Positions 17,588 to 25,826 of a DNA stretch of 59,685 bases are shown here, piece after piece. Position 1 is the stretch's first letter. Every line of letters starts with the position of its first letter. Location of the stretch: IMG/VR virus record IMGVR_UViG_3300028400_000156, positions 1 to 59,685 of that record; one strand, 5' to 3'. A model generated the notes under the pieces. The model did not search any database, was not told the origin of the DNA, and saw nothing but the letters and a program-made list of their open reading frames with translations. Position numbers and translations under genes: made by a program. This DNA is from a virus.

Positions 17588-17821
17588 AGCATTCTCCTTA
17601 CGAATTACGTCAACTTTGTTGACAAATATCCACGGCTACCAACAAAAGGCGCCGCAGACTTGAATTAGGGTGCGGGTGTCCAGGCTTATGGCGTTTCTAA
17701 TTACGGCGCCCACCTTTGACCACTGGCCTGCATGTGATGAAAAACAGGGGCATGCGAGGTGTGGCAGCACTGGCACTTACCGGTACCCGCTGGACCGGGG
17801 GTGAGGAGTTAGGCGCCAACC
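17588..17821 (-). promoter_or_regulatory. Structured leader upstream of Cas4-like gene
   Basis: A 234-bp gene-free gap in an otherwise tightly packed early unit. It has a perfect palindrome GTCAACTTTGTTGAC (17609-17623) just ahead of the RBS and a longer stem: GGCGCCG 17648-17654 with CGGCGCC 17704-17710, then ATTAG 17664-17668 with CTAAT 17697-17701. These could form an operator and an RNA leader. No promoter close to consensus was found. The regulatory role is inferred. Confidence 0.4.
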
Positions 17822-18040
17822 CTATACCTCGGTAACCCAGAATATCATATACCACTCAGGGTCAGCGTTATCGGTGACGACGGACAGCTGCGCCGTGTGG
17901 TACACGACGTAGTCATCCCCACGCTTGTATTTCTCGTCGGCCGCGGCGTCGACGCGGGCGGCGTAGGTGTCCACATCGTCGGGCAGCTCCTTGACGACCT
18001 CAGCGAGCTTCTCGCACTCCTGGCGTTTGATGACTTTCAT
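17822..18040 (-). CDS. Small phage protein of unknown function
   Basis: A 72-aa acidic product (MKVIKRQECEKLAEVVKEL...). It starts inside the end of the exonuclease gene (4-nt overlap), so it is translationally coupled to it. It has a predicted N-terminal helix and a beta-rich end (DDYVVYHTAQLSVV, YMIFWVTEV). It is the last gene before a 234-bp structured gap. Function is unknown. Confidence 0.5.
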   Translation of the reverse strand: MKVIKRQECEKLAEVVKELPDDVDTYAARVDAAADEKYKRGDDYVVYHTAQLSVVTDNADPEWYMIFWVTEV

Positions 18041-18714
18041 AGGATAGTAACTCCTCGGGATAGCAATTCCCGGTTGATGCTGATGAGATGTTGGGCCTGG
18101 GCCGTGGCGTCGGCGAGTGCACTGTGCGCAACCGCAGGTTTGACTTTCGATGCGAGCCTGTGACCTCCAGTGGCCTCGATCCGCGCCTTGATACGGTCAG
18201 CCAGCTCCACGTCGCCACGAGCGATCATCCGCTTAAGGGCGGGGTTCGTAGGGCTGGGCACTCGCAGTGCCTTGACGGTGCGGTAGCAACGGTCGGTCCA
18301 GAACTCCCATGCGGGGGTGACGCCGACCGCGGCCATGGCGTGCTTGATGATGACGTTGTCGAAGCCAGCGCCGTTGCCCCACACCTCCTTGTCGGAGACA
18401 AAAGTGTTGAACGCTTCAAGGGCTTCGCGCAGGGGCAGGTGCATGCTGGTGTTGTCCGTCAGCAGACGACGTGCGGCATCGGACTGCTTCATCCACCACT
18501 GCAGGGTTTTGGCGTTGACCTTGAGGCCAGCGTCGAGGCAGCTCTGGATATCCACGAGCACCTCGAAGGATGCACGGATAGTCTCCATGTCGAACCGCAC
18601 GGCACCGATGGACAGGATGACGGAGTCAGGCTCGGTGCCCATGGTTTCGATGTCGACCATGATGTGCTGATCCGCGAGCTCTGTGTTGTCGTCGAATATG
18701 GATAGTTGGGTCAT
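18037..18714 (-). CDS. DnaQ-fold 3'-5' exonuclease (DEDD type)
   Basis: A 225-aa exonuclease with Exo I MVDIETMGTEPDS, Exo II VWGNGAGFDNVIIKHAM and Exo III-like AHSALADATAQAQ, giving the DEDDh set of metal and catalytic residues. It resembles the T4 DexA-like phage exonucleases. It could process ssDNA or assist proofreading next to the family A polymerase, with whose stop codon its ATG overlaps (4 nt). Confidence 0.85.
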   Translation of the reverse strand: MTQLSIFDDNTELADQHIMVDIETMGTEPDSVILSIGAVRFDMETIRASFEVLVDIQSCLDAGLKVNAKTLQWWMKQSDAARRLLTDNTSMHLPLREALEAFNTFVSDKEVWGNGAGFDNVIIKHAMAAVGVTPAWEFWTDRCYRTVKALRVPSPTNPALKRMIARGDVELADRIKARIEATGGHRLASKVKPAVAHSALADATAQAQHLISINRELLSRGVTIL

Positions 18715-20540
18715 TTCGCCTCCTTGTAATTGTCGGCAATTGAAAGGTCTGCCTCGAGGGGCAGGTTTGGTAGCCAGGCGGGCGGGGTAGTGAGTTCGTC
18801 ATGCAGCAGCTGCCGCACCCGCTCGGCGGATTTATGGGAATACACAAGTTCGTCATGCACGGACAGCTGTGCATGGAACCCATGTGCCACCATGCGCAGC
18901 TCTGCCTCCACGAGCACGATGCGGGCCAGGGCCTGCACGATGTTCTCAAGCATGGCGGCGCCGTAAATTTTCTTCCACCCGTTGGAGGACCGGTACCGGT
19001 ACCCGTCCGACACTCGATGCAGGTCAGGGTAGTGGATCATCATGCCATTCGGCAAGATCAATTTCTTGCCCGCGAAGCGTACTGGCCCCACTGCAGTGCC
19101 GGACCCATCGAAGCTCATCCTGCCGAGTACGCGGTCCAGATGTTTCCACAGCCTGGGAATCTCCGGGTATGCGCTGCGATAAGTCTTAACCGCGACCTCA
19201 GCTTCCGATAACGTGACCTTGTTGCCTGATGCCGTGACAGAGTAGTGGAACCTCGTTGCGCTCATACCGAAGCCCAGCCCGAGGATGCACATCTTGCCAA
19301 TGAAGCGCTGCGCCACTGTGATCTCCTCCTCTGGCAGATGGTAGAGCTCATTGGCAGCGAAGGCTCGATACGGATCACCGTTGACGAAGGCGTCCACGAG
19401 CTTCTGACAGTTGGCGAGGACAGCGGTGATGCGGGCCTCGATCTGAGAGAGGTCTCCAACGATCAACTTCTCGCCCGGGGCGGGCAATATCGCCTCTCGC
19501 AGGTCGCTGCCACGTGGCAGGTTCTGCAGGTTCAGCTTGTCGTACCCACTGAACCGCCCGGTATGCGCTCCATAGTACAGGATAGGCACAGCAAAGGTCT
19601 CGGATATGCTGGCCAATGTCATGAGCCGGCGTGTCCTCGTGGCCTTGATGGTTGACGATGCCTGTATCTTGGCCTCCGCCAGACGTCGGATCATTGGGTC
19701 GTTGTGGATCAACAGGCTGCGCATGAACTCGTCGGTCTTGGCGAATGCGTAGGCTTGTTGCCCGGTGCGTGGGCTGATCTTTGTGCCCGGCATGACGCCG
19801 TTGGCCTGCAGTATCGCAGCAAACTTGGTGGGACTGCGCAACTCCTTGATGTCGGACACCCCCGCTGCCTGCAGTGCGCCTGCAAGCGTCAGCTTCTCCA
19901 TGTGGTCGGCGCGCCTGAGTACACCGAGGTCGAGCCTCAGCCGTGGCTGGACGTATTTGCGTACGGTCTCGCCGATCATGCGCACTTCCGCCGCCGGCAA
20001 CTTGTTGATCGTCCGCAGAAAGATATCCCGGCAGAGGTCAACGTCCTGAGCGCAGTAGTTCCGCATGGGGACTATGAGCTCAGGGTGTAACGTCTTGATC
20101 TCGTTCCAGGGCGGGATGGTGCGGGTCTTGTCGATGAAGTCGCCCTTGTACCCGGCCCCGCCGCCTTCCATCTCGCTGATATAGCTGGCCACATCGGCGA
20201 GGCGAACACGGCCACGCGGTATGAACGGTGCGTAGACAGGCCGGGAAGCGAACATGGTGCAGTAGTAATGCTTGGGCACATGGCCAAAACGCCACGCCGT
20301 GACGGCGGCATCGAACATGGCGTTGTGGGCGACGAGCATAGCGTTATCCCAGTCGACCTCGCCCAGCAGTTTTGCGATTGCCTTGGTGCCGGCGGCAACC
20401 TGAGTCTCGCCATCATTGATCTTGAGGCCCAGCATCACCGCCTCGAACCGGTCGTCGAGGATGTACTCCTGCATCGTCATCTTGGCGAGGGAGTACTCCG
20501 AGTCGAACACCGTCTCATAGTCCAGGGTTATGATGTCCAT
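18711..20540 (-). CDS. Family A DNA polymerase with proofreading domain
   Basis: The 609-aa phage replicative polymerase has a 3'-5' exonuclease domain at the N-terminus (TLDYETVFD; AHNAMFDAAV; YCAQDVDLC) and the three pol A motifs: A VGDLSQIEARI near residue 361, B RFIGKMCILGLGFG near 412-425, and C SVHDELV near 560. Motif B has Phe instead of Tyr in the last part of KxxxxLGxxYG, a common phage variant that may affect nucleotide choice. It sits in the early unit with its exonuclease. Confidence 0.92.
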   Translation of the reverse strand: MDIITLDYETVFDSEYSLAKMTMQEYILDDRFEAVMLGLKINDGETQVAAGTKAIAKLLGEVDWDNAMLVAHNAMFDAAVTAWRFGHVPKHYYCTMFASRPVYAPFIPRGRVRLADVASYISEMEGGGAGYKGDFIDKTRTIPPWNEIKTLHPELIVPMRNYCAQDVDLCRDIFLRTINKLPAAEVRMIGETVRKYVQPRLRLDLGVLRRADHMEKLTLAGALQAAGVSDIKELRSPTKFAAILQANGVMPGTKISPRTGQQAYAFAKTDEFMRSLLIHNDPMIRRLAEAKIQASSTIKATRTRRLMTLASISETFAVPILYYGAHTGRFSGYDKLNLQNLPRGSDLREAILPAPGEKLIVGDLSQIEARITAVLANCQKLVDAFVNGDPYRAFAANELYHLPEEEITVAQRFIGKMCILGLGFGMSATRFHYSVTASGNKVTLSEAEVAVKTYRSAYPEIPRLWKHLDRVLGRMSFDGSGTAVGPVRFAGKKLILPNGMMIHYPDLHRVSDGYRYRSSNGWKKIYGAAMLENIVQALARIVLVEAELRMVAHGFHAQLSVHDELVYSHKSAERVRQLLHDELTTPPAWLPNLPLEADLSIADNYKEAK

Positions 20541-20713
20541 TTCACAGCCTTGAATCCTATACAGCTGAACACAGCTCGATCACCATCGAGGGAGATGGAG
20601 AACTTGATGTTACGAATACGTGCACCGCGGGGAGGCGGCGCCGACTTGGCGCACTCCCTGCGCCGCGGGCAATACTCGTTCGAGCAGTAGGTTGGCATAT
20701 ATGCGAGCTTCAT
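20528..20713 (-). CDS. Small Cys-rich phage protein
   Basis: A 61-aa product (MKLAYMPTYCSNEYCPRRREC...) with three close cysteines, C-x4-C-x5-C, and a fourth near residue 53. It may bind a metal. RBS GGAG is placed correctly for ATG 20713, and the 16-bp palindrome of the phage ends 12 bp upstream. It overlaps the polymerase start by 13 nt, so its expression may set that of the polymerase. Function is unknown. Confidence 0.5.
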   Translation of the reverse strand: MKLAYMPTYCSNEYCPRRRECAKSAPPPRGARIRNIKFSISLDGDRAVFSCIGFKAVKWTS

Positions 20714-20724
20714 GACTTCACTCC

Positions 20725-20740
20725 TCACGTATGTATGTTA
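20725..20740. promoter_or_regulatory. 16-bp palindromic operator-like site 1
   Basis: TCACGTATGTATGTTA, one mismatch from the phage consensus TAACRTAYRTACGTTA. It lies just in front of the small Cys-rich gene that leads the polymerase segment, in the only clear gap around it. Five other copies occur at 31.5, 31.9, 32.06, 32.08 and 34.2 kb. Confidence 0.6.
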
Positions 20741-20746
20741 TACACA

Positions 20747-21271
20747 CTATCCTTTTTCGAGGACAGTTTCAACAGCTGCCGTGATGTGGCTGGCCAGGCG
20801 GGTCAAGTCCTGTGCCATCTGCCGGGCCTTGGTCACTGTGATATTGACATCCGCGAGGCTCCGAAGCTCCTCCAGGTCGTAGGTGTGCATGTCTACTGCA
20901 TCAAGTGTCCGCCACAACAATTTGCGCCGCATCATCTCGTCCTTGAGTTTTTCGTTGAGGGATTTACTGGGCCGCACTATGGCGCGGGCGCTGTGCTTCT
21001 TGCCTCTGGCGAACCCCTCCCGCCATGGATAACTGTCCAGCGGTTTGGTCGCGATGTTGAGATACGGCACCGGGCCGTGGATCTTCGGGTCGTCCTTGTT
21101 GCCAGGGATCTGCTTAATCATCTCACGCTCACGCAGTATGGTGAGCGCCGAGGACACGGTCTGATACCGCGAGGTGCCGAGTTTCTCGACGATCTGCGGG
21201 AGTGTGAGTCCATCCTTGTGTTCAGGACGGGTGAGCAGTTCCATGGTGCGGTAGATTATTGACTGAGGCAT
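20747..21271 (-). CDS. Putative winged-helix DNA-binding regulator
   Basis: A 174-aa protein. Residues 1-60 fit a winged helix-turn-helix (ELLTRPEHKDGLTLPQIVEK, then SRYQTVSSALTILREREM), followed by a basic linker and a helical C-terminus (ARQMAQDLTRLASHITAAVE). It may regulate phage transcription or bind the origin, and is one candidate for recognising the 16-bp palindrome next to it. RBS GGAG precedes ATG 21271. The function is inferred from fold only. Confidence 0.5.
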   Translation of the reverse strand: MPQSIIYRTMELLTRPEHKDGLTLPQIVEKLGTSRYQTVSSALTILREREMIKQIPGNKDDPKIHGPVPYLNIATKPLDSYPWREGFARGKKHSARAIVRPSKSLNEKLKDEMMRRKLLWRTLDAVDMHTYDLEELRSLADVNITVTKARQMAQDLTRLASHITAAVETVLEKG

Positions 21272-21287
21272 GATGGTTCTCCAATGG

Positions 21288-21854
21288 TTATATGACGCCG
21301 TGTTGGCTCAGCATGGCGAAGTAGTCGTGGGCCATCCGCACAGCCCGTGGGTTTCCTCCGTAGTAGGCGATCCATTCCGCATACAAGTCGGAGCTAATAG
21401 GCATTTTGAGCCGGAAGGCGATGTCATCCCAAGTAAGCATTGAGGTGGGTGGGCGGCGGAAGGCAGCGAGCGCGATACTTACCAGCTTGCTCCGCTCCTT
21501 TTCGGTGCTTCCTGCGCTACCAACTTTCTGAATGAATCGGAACGCAGCCACTGGGTTGTCCTCGAAGTAAAACTTATAGAGACGATTGACTACAACGATG
21601 CTGGCCGCGCCCTTGTGTGGATTGAACCTTGCAGCGATAAACTGCTCGCGCGGAGATCGGACGATGATGTAGTTCTTATCGCCAGCTGACCTGTGGATGG
21701 GCTTGACGCCCCACTCCTTCGACGAGAAGGTGGCCTCGAAGCGACGCGTCCCACAATTGTCGGATATGGTCAGTGAGGAACAGGTTAGCGGATCTTCCCG
21801 CGGCGCCGTAAATGTTATGATATCCCGCAGAGACGATTGCAGTTCGATGCTCAT
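21288..21854 (-). CDS. Phage protein of unknown function
   Basis: A 188-aa product with RBS AAGGAGG well placed before ATG 21854. The N-terminal two thirds look beta-rich (DNCGTRRFEATFSSKEWG, NYIIVRSPREQFIAARF); the C-terminal part is helical and may contain a helix-turn-helix-like segment (LTWDDIAFRLKMPISSDLY). No signal peptide, membrane segment or known motif was recognised. It lies between a regulator and the VWA gene. Confidence 0.55.
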   Translation of the reverse strand: MSIELQSSLRDIITFTAPREDPLTCSSLTISDNCGTRRFEATFSSKEWGVKPIHRSAGDKNYIIVRSPREQFIAARFNPHKGAASIVVVNRLYKFYFEDNPVAAFRFIQKVGSAGSTEKERSKLVSIALAAFRRPPTSMLTWDDIAFRLKMPISSDLYAEWIAYYGGNPRAVRMAHDYFAMLSQHGVI

Positions 21855-21866
21855 ATCGAATCCTCC

Positions 21867-23012
21867 TTATGAAATGTCGAGATAAATTGTGCGGCCGTAG
21901 GGCGGGCTGATGCCTTCCGTGGTGGATGTCCACAACACCGGGCACTGAGGCTCGTTGGCCCGGTCGAAGCTCGTGTACCCATCGGTGAGCACGATGATCG
22001 CCTCACAGTCAAGGATATGCTCCTCGATCACCGGGAACGCAGCCTCCATGTCCGTGCCGCCACCGCCCTTCGGCGAGAGATCGAGCAGATTGGTGGTATC
22101 GTCGATGTCGTCGATACCGGCAACCTTCGAGTCCGTCCAGAAGATGGCAGCGCGTCGTGGCGATACCTCCTTGACGATGGAGTCGACTTCACTGAGAAAC
22201 GTATTCAGCTCGTCCTGGCTTATCGACCCGGAGGTGTCAATCACGATGGCCAGCTCGCCCATCGTCTCGCTGATGCGCCCAGGGGTGTAGACGCCGGGCG
22301 CCATGACGAGGCGCCGCTTGAAGGGACGCTTCCACGTGCGCTCGCCGATGCCGACCGTGCGCTGCACGAACTCCCGTAGCTGGTCACGCCAGTCGACCTT
22401 GCCTTCAATCAGCTCGTCGACGATCCGCTGCAGCGACCCAGGCATACTGCCACGGACTTTCTGCGCTGCCGCCGCTGCCGCCGCTGCCTGCTTGACCTCG
22501 GCATCAGTCGGCGCATCCTCTCCGTCCATACTGTGCTCGTCGAACCCACCGGGTTCATCGTCTGGAGGCGGGTTCTTCATCAGCTCGATGTAGACTTCAT
22601 CAGCCGACATCCCCGACGTGAACCTCGAATCAATAAGGCCAATGTCAGGCATACTGCCAACCCCAGACTCCACCAGCGTGGAGTTGATGACGTAATCGGT
22701 CGCATAGCCCATCACTTTCGGATTGTAGGCCGTGCCGTCCGGGCCGACACCGCGGGCGAAGTACTCCTTCATGCGGGGAAGATGCTGCAGCAGAATGTGC
22801 AGTGCCTCGTGGGCCAGGACGAATACGCGCTCATCCTGCGTGAACTTGTTGAAGTACTGCTTGTTGCAGATGATGTTGCGACCGTCCGTGGCCGCAGGGT
22901 ATGGGAACTCATCCACTTCCCGGATGACAGCCAGCTTCGTGACCAGCACCGCAAAGAATGGGTGGTGGAAAGTCAGCCGACTGATGGCGTGTTGCAGGGC
23001 TTCGCTTCTCAT
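21867..23012 (-). CDS. Metallopeptidase-like/VWA-like protein (DUF2201 type)
   Basis: The 381-aa protein joins an N-terminal domain with the zinc motif HEALH (residues 68-72 in VLAHEALHILLQH) to a C-terminal von Willebrand A-like domain with a full MIDAS: DTSGS at about 259-263, GGGGTD near 320 and LTDGY near 344. An Ala-rich linker separates them. Such proteins are usually encoded with MoxR AAA+ ATPases, here two genes upstream, and are thought to act in protein remodelling or metal-dependent assembly. ATG 23012 has RBS GAGGAGG at good distance. Confidence 0.8.
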   Translation of the reverse strand: MRSEALQHAISRLTFHHPFFAVLVTKLAVIREVDEFPYPAATDGRNIICNKQYFNKFTQDERVFVLAHEALHILLQHLPRMKEYFARGVGPDGTAYNPKVMGYATDYVINSTLVESGVGSMPDIGLIDSRFTSGMSADEVYIELMKNPPPDDEPGGFDEHSMDGEDAPTDAEVKQAAAAAAAAQKVRGSMPGSLQRIVDELIEGKVDWRDQLREFVQRTVGIGERTWKRPFKRRLVMAPGVYTPGRISETMGELAIVIDTSGSISQDELNTFLSEVDSIVKEVSPRRAAIFWTDSKVAGIDDIDDTTNLLDLSPKGGGGTDMEAAFPVIEEHILDCEAIIVLTDGYTSFDRANEPQCPVLWTSTTEGISPPYGRTIYLDIS

Positions 23013-23023
23013 GTCAGTCCTCC

Positions 23024-23956
23024 TCAGAACCATTCGATTTCAGTATGCGCAGTGACGATGAGCTCCTTCGCCTGCTGCAGAGTTTGTTGGATATCCCCAG
23101 CCGGAGCAGACTTGTAGAAGTCCACCGAGTGGGCGGTCAGCTTCTCGATGACCTCGTCGGCGAAGTTCACCATGTCCTGCCGGTCGAGGCCGATGGCCGT
23201 GTCGCGCAGCAACTGCGCCGATGCCTCGAGGTTGCCGACCAGGCTCTTGTAGAGCTTGGGCTTGTCCTCGTCGAGCAGGCGCTGCAGCTTGTCCGCCATG
23301 TTGGAGATGTTCTCCAGCAACTGATGTCGTACGTTGTCCACCGCACGCTTGGCGGCGTCCATCTGGCGCATGGCCATCCGGGTGCCGAGCGTCTGCGCCA
23401 GCGGGGCGGGGATGTGCACCTTCTCGAAGTCGGTGACAGCCGGCACGGGGCGGATGTCGATGCTATCGCCGAACTTGCCGCGCAGAGTGTCCACGTCAGG
23501 GTAGTCCGACTCCTTGGCGGCATCACCGAGGTTGGCGATGGCTTCGGCCCGCCGCTGGTCGTAGACCGCCAGGAATGCCTCGATGGCCTCGCAGACCTCG
23601 TGCCGCCGTGCGTTGTACTTCTGAAGGAAGTCCAGCGACCGGGCCACGGGGAGGAGGCGCGGGCCTCGTGCCACCCCGGAGTTGGTCGACCACGGCAGAG
23701 TGTTGGCGTAGACGAACCCACGCAGGGCATCCAGCGCGCTGTTCGCTTCCTTCAGCTCGGCGTCGGCGCCGGCCAGCAGCGTCTTGACGGCACGGATGGC
23801 GCCCTGGCGGGCATGCTTGGACGACGCCACCTCGTCACTCAGATCCTTGTCCATCGTGCGCCCGCTCCACTTGCGGATGGTCTGCTCGACGAGCAGGAAC
23901 CCACCGGACAGGGCTTCGTTGATGGCGTTGATGTCCACTTCGTTGGTGTCAGTCAT
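23024..23956 (-). CDS. DUF3150-like partner protein between MoxR and VWA genes
   Basis: A 310-aa, largely helical protein (LEKANS-like Ala/Glu/Leu-rich segments, e.g. RQMDAAKRAVDNVRHQLLEN). It begins with a short segment containing KWSGRTMDKDLSDEV and has a conserved-looking middle (GFVYANTLPWSTNSG). Size, helical content and position between MoxR and VWA genes recall DUF3150 proteins, which I offer as a tentative family. It is probably a substrate-recruiting or structural partner of the ATPase module. Confidence 0.5.
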   Translation of the reverse strand: MTDTNEVDINAINEALSGGFLLVEQTIRKWSGRTMDKDLSDEVASSKHARQGAIRAVKTLLAGADAELKEANSALDALRGFVYANTLPWSTNSGVARGPRLLPVARSLDFLQKYNARRHEVCEAIEAFLAVYDQRRAEAIANLGDAAKESDYPDVDTLRGKFGDSIDIRPVPAVTDFEKVHIPAPLAQTLGTRMAMRQMDAAKRAVDNVRHQLLENISNMADKLQRLLDEDKPKLYKSLVGNLEASAQLLRDTAIGLDRQDMVNFADEVIEKLTAHSVDFYKSAPAGDIQQTLQQAKELIVTAHTEIEWF

Positions 23957-23966
23957 AGTGTTTCTC

Positions 23967-24044
23967 CTATATCAGGTTGAAGATCCCGAGCACGATGGCG
24001 GCGAGGATCACCGCCAACATGCCCAGGAAGAAGTCTCGGATCAC
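23967..24044 (-). CDS. 25-aa hydrophobic microprotein coupled to MoxR
   Basis: A short reading frame starting with GTG, whose first bases overlap the MoxR stop (GTGA). It encodes VIRDFFLGMLAVILAAIVLG plus FNLI, a single membrane-spanning helix with two charged residues near the N-terminus. It ends at TAG just before the RBS of the DUF3150-like gene. The overlap and the pure transmembrane composition support a real gene; it could anchor the module to the membrane. Confidence 0.5.
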   Translation of the reverse strand: MIRDFFLGMLAVILAAIVLGIFNLI

Positions 24045-25165
24045 AGCGTGTTATCGAGCAGGCTACGATTCTGCTCGAGGAACTGCGTGGTTTTCTCCGA
24101 GGAGGAACACACCGCAACCATCTCGGGGATGGAGACGATGTCGCGCACCGTTGCGATGCGCAGCTCGGGCGGGAGCCGCCCGATGTAGGTCATGACGGCG
24201 TCGATGACCTGAGTTCGTGTCGCCATGTCCTTGTCCTTGTGCTGGCGGGCGACCTCAACGGCCAGCTGGGCGGCAGCGTAGACCGCATCGAGGCGGTCGG
24301 AGCCCGGCACCTTGGCCGTGTCTGGGGTCTCGAGGATGTCCGTCGCCGTGGGCAGAAGGTTGTGCGTCTTGAGGAACGCAGCGAGGTGGGTCGCCGTGGC
24401 ATCGCCGATGGCCCCGGCCACGACTTCCATGGTGATGTCGTCGGCGGGCAGCGGCTTGGAAATATCCGACTCCAACAACTTGAAGTACTCGCATACGCCG
24501 GCGAAGGATCGGGCGGTGGAGAAGGGCTCGGGCGTTGCCGGCACCTGCTCGCTGAACACGTACTGCGGCTGGAACTTGCTGAAGGCGACGAGCAGCGGGT
24601 GGTAGCCGCGGTAGGCCGCCCAGGCCGCCCAGTCATCCGGGGTCGTGTGCACATCGAGGATCACCATGCGGTTCGCCACGAAGGACAGCAGCGGCTTGAC
24701 GCCGGCACGGTGCTCGGTGCGGTTACTGGCCATGATGACCCACCAGCCATCGGGCAGCTTGAAGCCGTTGACCTCCCGGTCGTGAATGAGCTGCGCGGCG
24801 GCCTTCTGCATGTCGTGCTCGGCCTGCGAGAACTCGTCCAGGAACAGCACGCCATACTCCTTGCCGGTGGCGAGCACGCGGCGCACCACGTCAGGCATGG
24901 TGTAGGTGGCGACGGGCACCTCGCCATCGCCGAAGTCAGACTTCGACGGCACCATGAAGCCCGCCATGTCGACGGACTCCCGGGTGGTCAGCAGGTATTC
25001 CACCAGCCCGAATGAACCCGCCGGCAGGTTGAGCGCATCCTCGAGGGCGGCGGGCAGGGCGCGGATGGTGTCGGTCTTGCCGCAGCCGGGTGCGCCCTGC
25101 AGCAGGACGGACTTGCGGGTCTTGTACAGGCTGGGGGCTACTTTTACAAAGTTTGAGAGTTTCAT
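24041..25165 (-). CDS. MoxR-family AAA+ ATPase
   Basis: A 374-aa ATPase with Walker A GAPGCGKTD near residue 26-34, Walker B VLFLDEFSQAE near 107, sensor-1 IMASNRTEHRAG and a helical lid. MoxR-type ATPases act with VWA proteins to remodel or metal-load protein complexes; here the VWA gene lies two genes downstream in the same unit. It follows directly on the Cys-cluster array, so the module and array are likely co-expressed. Confidence 0.85.
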   Translation of the reverse strand: MKLSNFVKVAPSLYKTRKSVLLQGAPGCGKTDTIRALPAALEDALNLPAGSFGLVEYLLTTRESVDMAGFMVPSKSDFGDGEVPVATYTMPDVVRRVLATGKEYGVLFLDEFSQAEHDMQKAAAQLIHDREVNGFKLPDGWWVIMASNRTEHRAGVKPLLSFVANRMVILDVHTTPDDWAAWAAYRGYHPLLVAFSKFQPQYVFSEQVPATPEPFSTARSFAGVCEYFKLLESDISKPLPADDITMEVVAGAIGDATATHLAAFLKTHNLLPTATDILETPDTAKVPGSDRLDAVYAAAQLAVEVARQHKDKDMATRTQVIDAVMTYIGRLPPELRIATVRDIVSIPEMVAVCSSSEKTTQFLEQNRSLLDNTL

Positions 25166-25167
25166 TT

Positions 25168-25614
25168 CTATTCCTCATCAGATTGAGCACGTGGATGGGC
25201 ACCGTCACAGCCGTGCTCGGAAACCGTGGCGGTGGTGTTGAAGTCAGGTATCAGGTTGTGCTCCCGCAGGAGATTGATGAGCTGGTCAGCGCCTGCCCTG
25301 GCTGGCATAGAGTCGCCGAGGTCATGTATCGGGTCGATGTTGTGTCCGATCAGTATCGACAGCAGGCGGCGCTTGTGTTCGTCACCAAGCAGCGCCTCGA
25401 TGTAGTCGATCAGCAGTTCTGTCTCCTCGATATCGAACGCAGCGGGGGCCAGGATGCTCAGGCAGGGGAACCCACAAAACGGCGGTACTGGAGTGGTATC
25501 CTTGCTGGGGCACGGCAGCAGAGAGCACAGCTTCTGTATGCGGTCGGCCGAGGTGGGCAGCGACGCCGATCTGAGCATGCTGCCAAGCACCCGGCGCAGC
25601 TGGTCCCTGTCCAT
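25168..25614 (-). CDS. Cys-cluster paralogue 12 (variant cluster)
   Basis: A 148-aa member at the downstream end of the array. Its cluster is altered: C-x4-C-x11-C-x3-C (CSLLPCPSKDTTPVPPFCGF, then PC). The following block, LLIDYIEALLGDEHKRRLLS with IGHNIDP, matches the helical region that follows the cluster in the other paralogues. The ATG overlaps the upstream stop (TGATG). It probably binds a metal with relaxed spacing, or is a diverging copy. Confidence 0.6.
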   Translation of the reverse strand: MDRDQLRRVLGSMLRSASLPTSADRIQKLCSLLPCPSKDTTPVPPFCGFPCLSILAPAAFDIEETELLIDYIEALLGDEHKRRLLSILIGHNIDPIHDLGDSMPARAGADQLINLLREHNLIPDFNTTATVSEHGCDGAHPRAQSDEE

Positions 25615-25826
25615 CAGAACCGCACCGCGATCTTGACAGGCGCCGTCCGGATGCGCGCCGTCATGGGCTCAAGGCGCAGGCCACTCGGTGGCGCCGGGCA
25701 CGCCGTCATGCTGCCGGTCTGGCATGGCGTGGGCGTCGTGACCTTGTGGCGAGGTGTCGGGGTGTCGGGCAGCAGAAGCAGGGTGAGCAGCAGCAAAGCA
25801 GTCAGTAGTATTATCAGTCGGTTCAT
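25614..25826 (-). CDS. Small membrane-anchored or exported protein
   Basis: A 70-aa product starting MNRLIILLTALLLLTLLLLP, a strong signal anchor or signal peptide, then a Pro/Thr-rich region (DTPTPRHKVTTPTPC) and C-x6-C. RBS GGAGG precedes ATG 25826. The Pro/Thr segment is encoded by an 8-bp periodic tract at 25734-25765. It is the only membrane gene of the array. It could place array products at the membrane, but this is a guess. Confidence 0.55.
   Translation of the reverse strand: MNRLIILLTALLLLTLLLLPDTPTPRHKVTTPTPCQTGSMTACPAPPSGLRLEPMTARIRTAPVKIAVRF
25734..25765 (-). repeat. Degenerate octamer tract in membrane gene
   Basis: Four tandem 8-bp units on the + strand: CGTCGTGA, CCTTGTGG, CGAGGTGT, CGGGGTGT. 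It belongs to the dispersed CCACGAGG-type repeat and encodes the TPTPRHKV stretch in the minus-strand gene. Confidence 0.55.

Noticed and set aside
22533-23117. Plus-strand open frame antisense to the VWA gene
   Set aside because: The minus strand encodes HEALH and MIDAS motifs; the plus frame has no recognisable feature.
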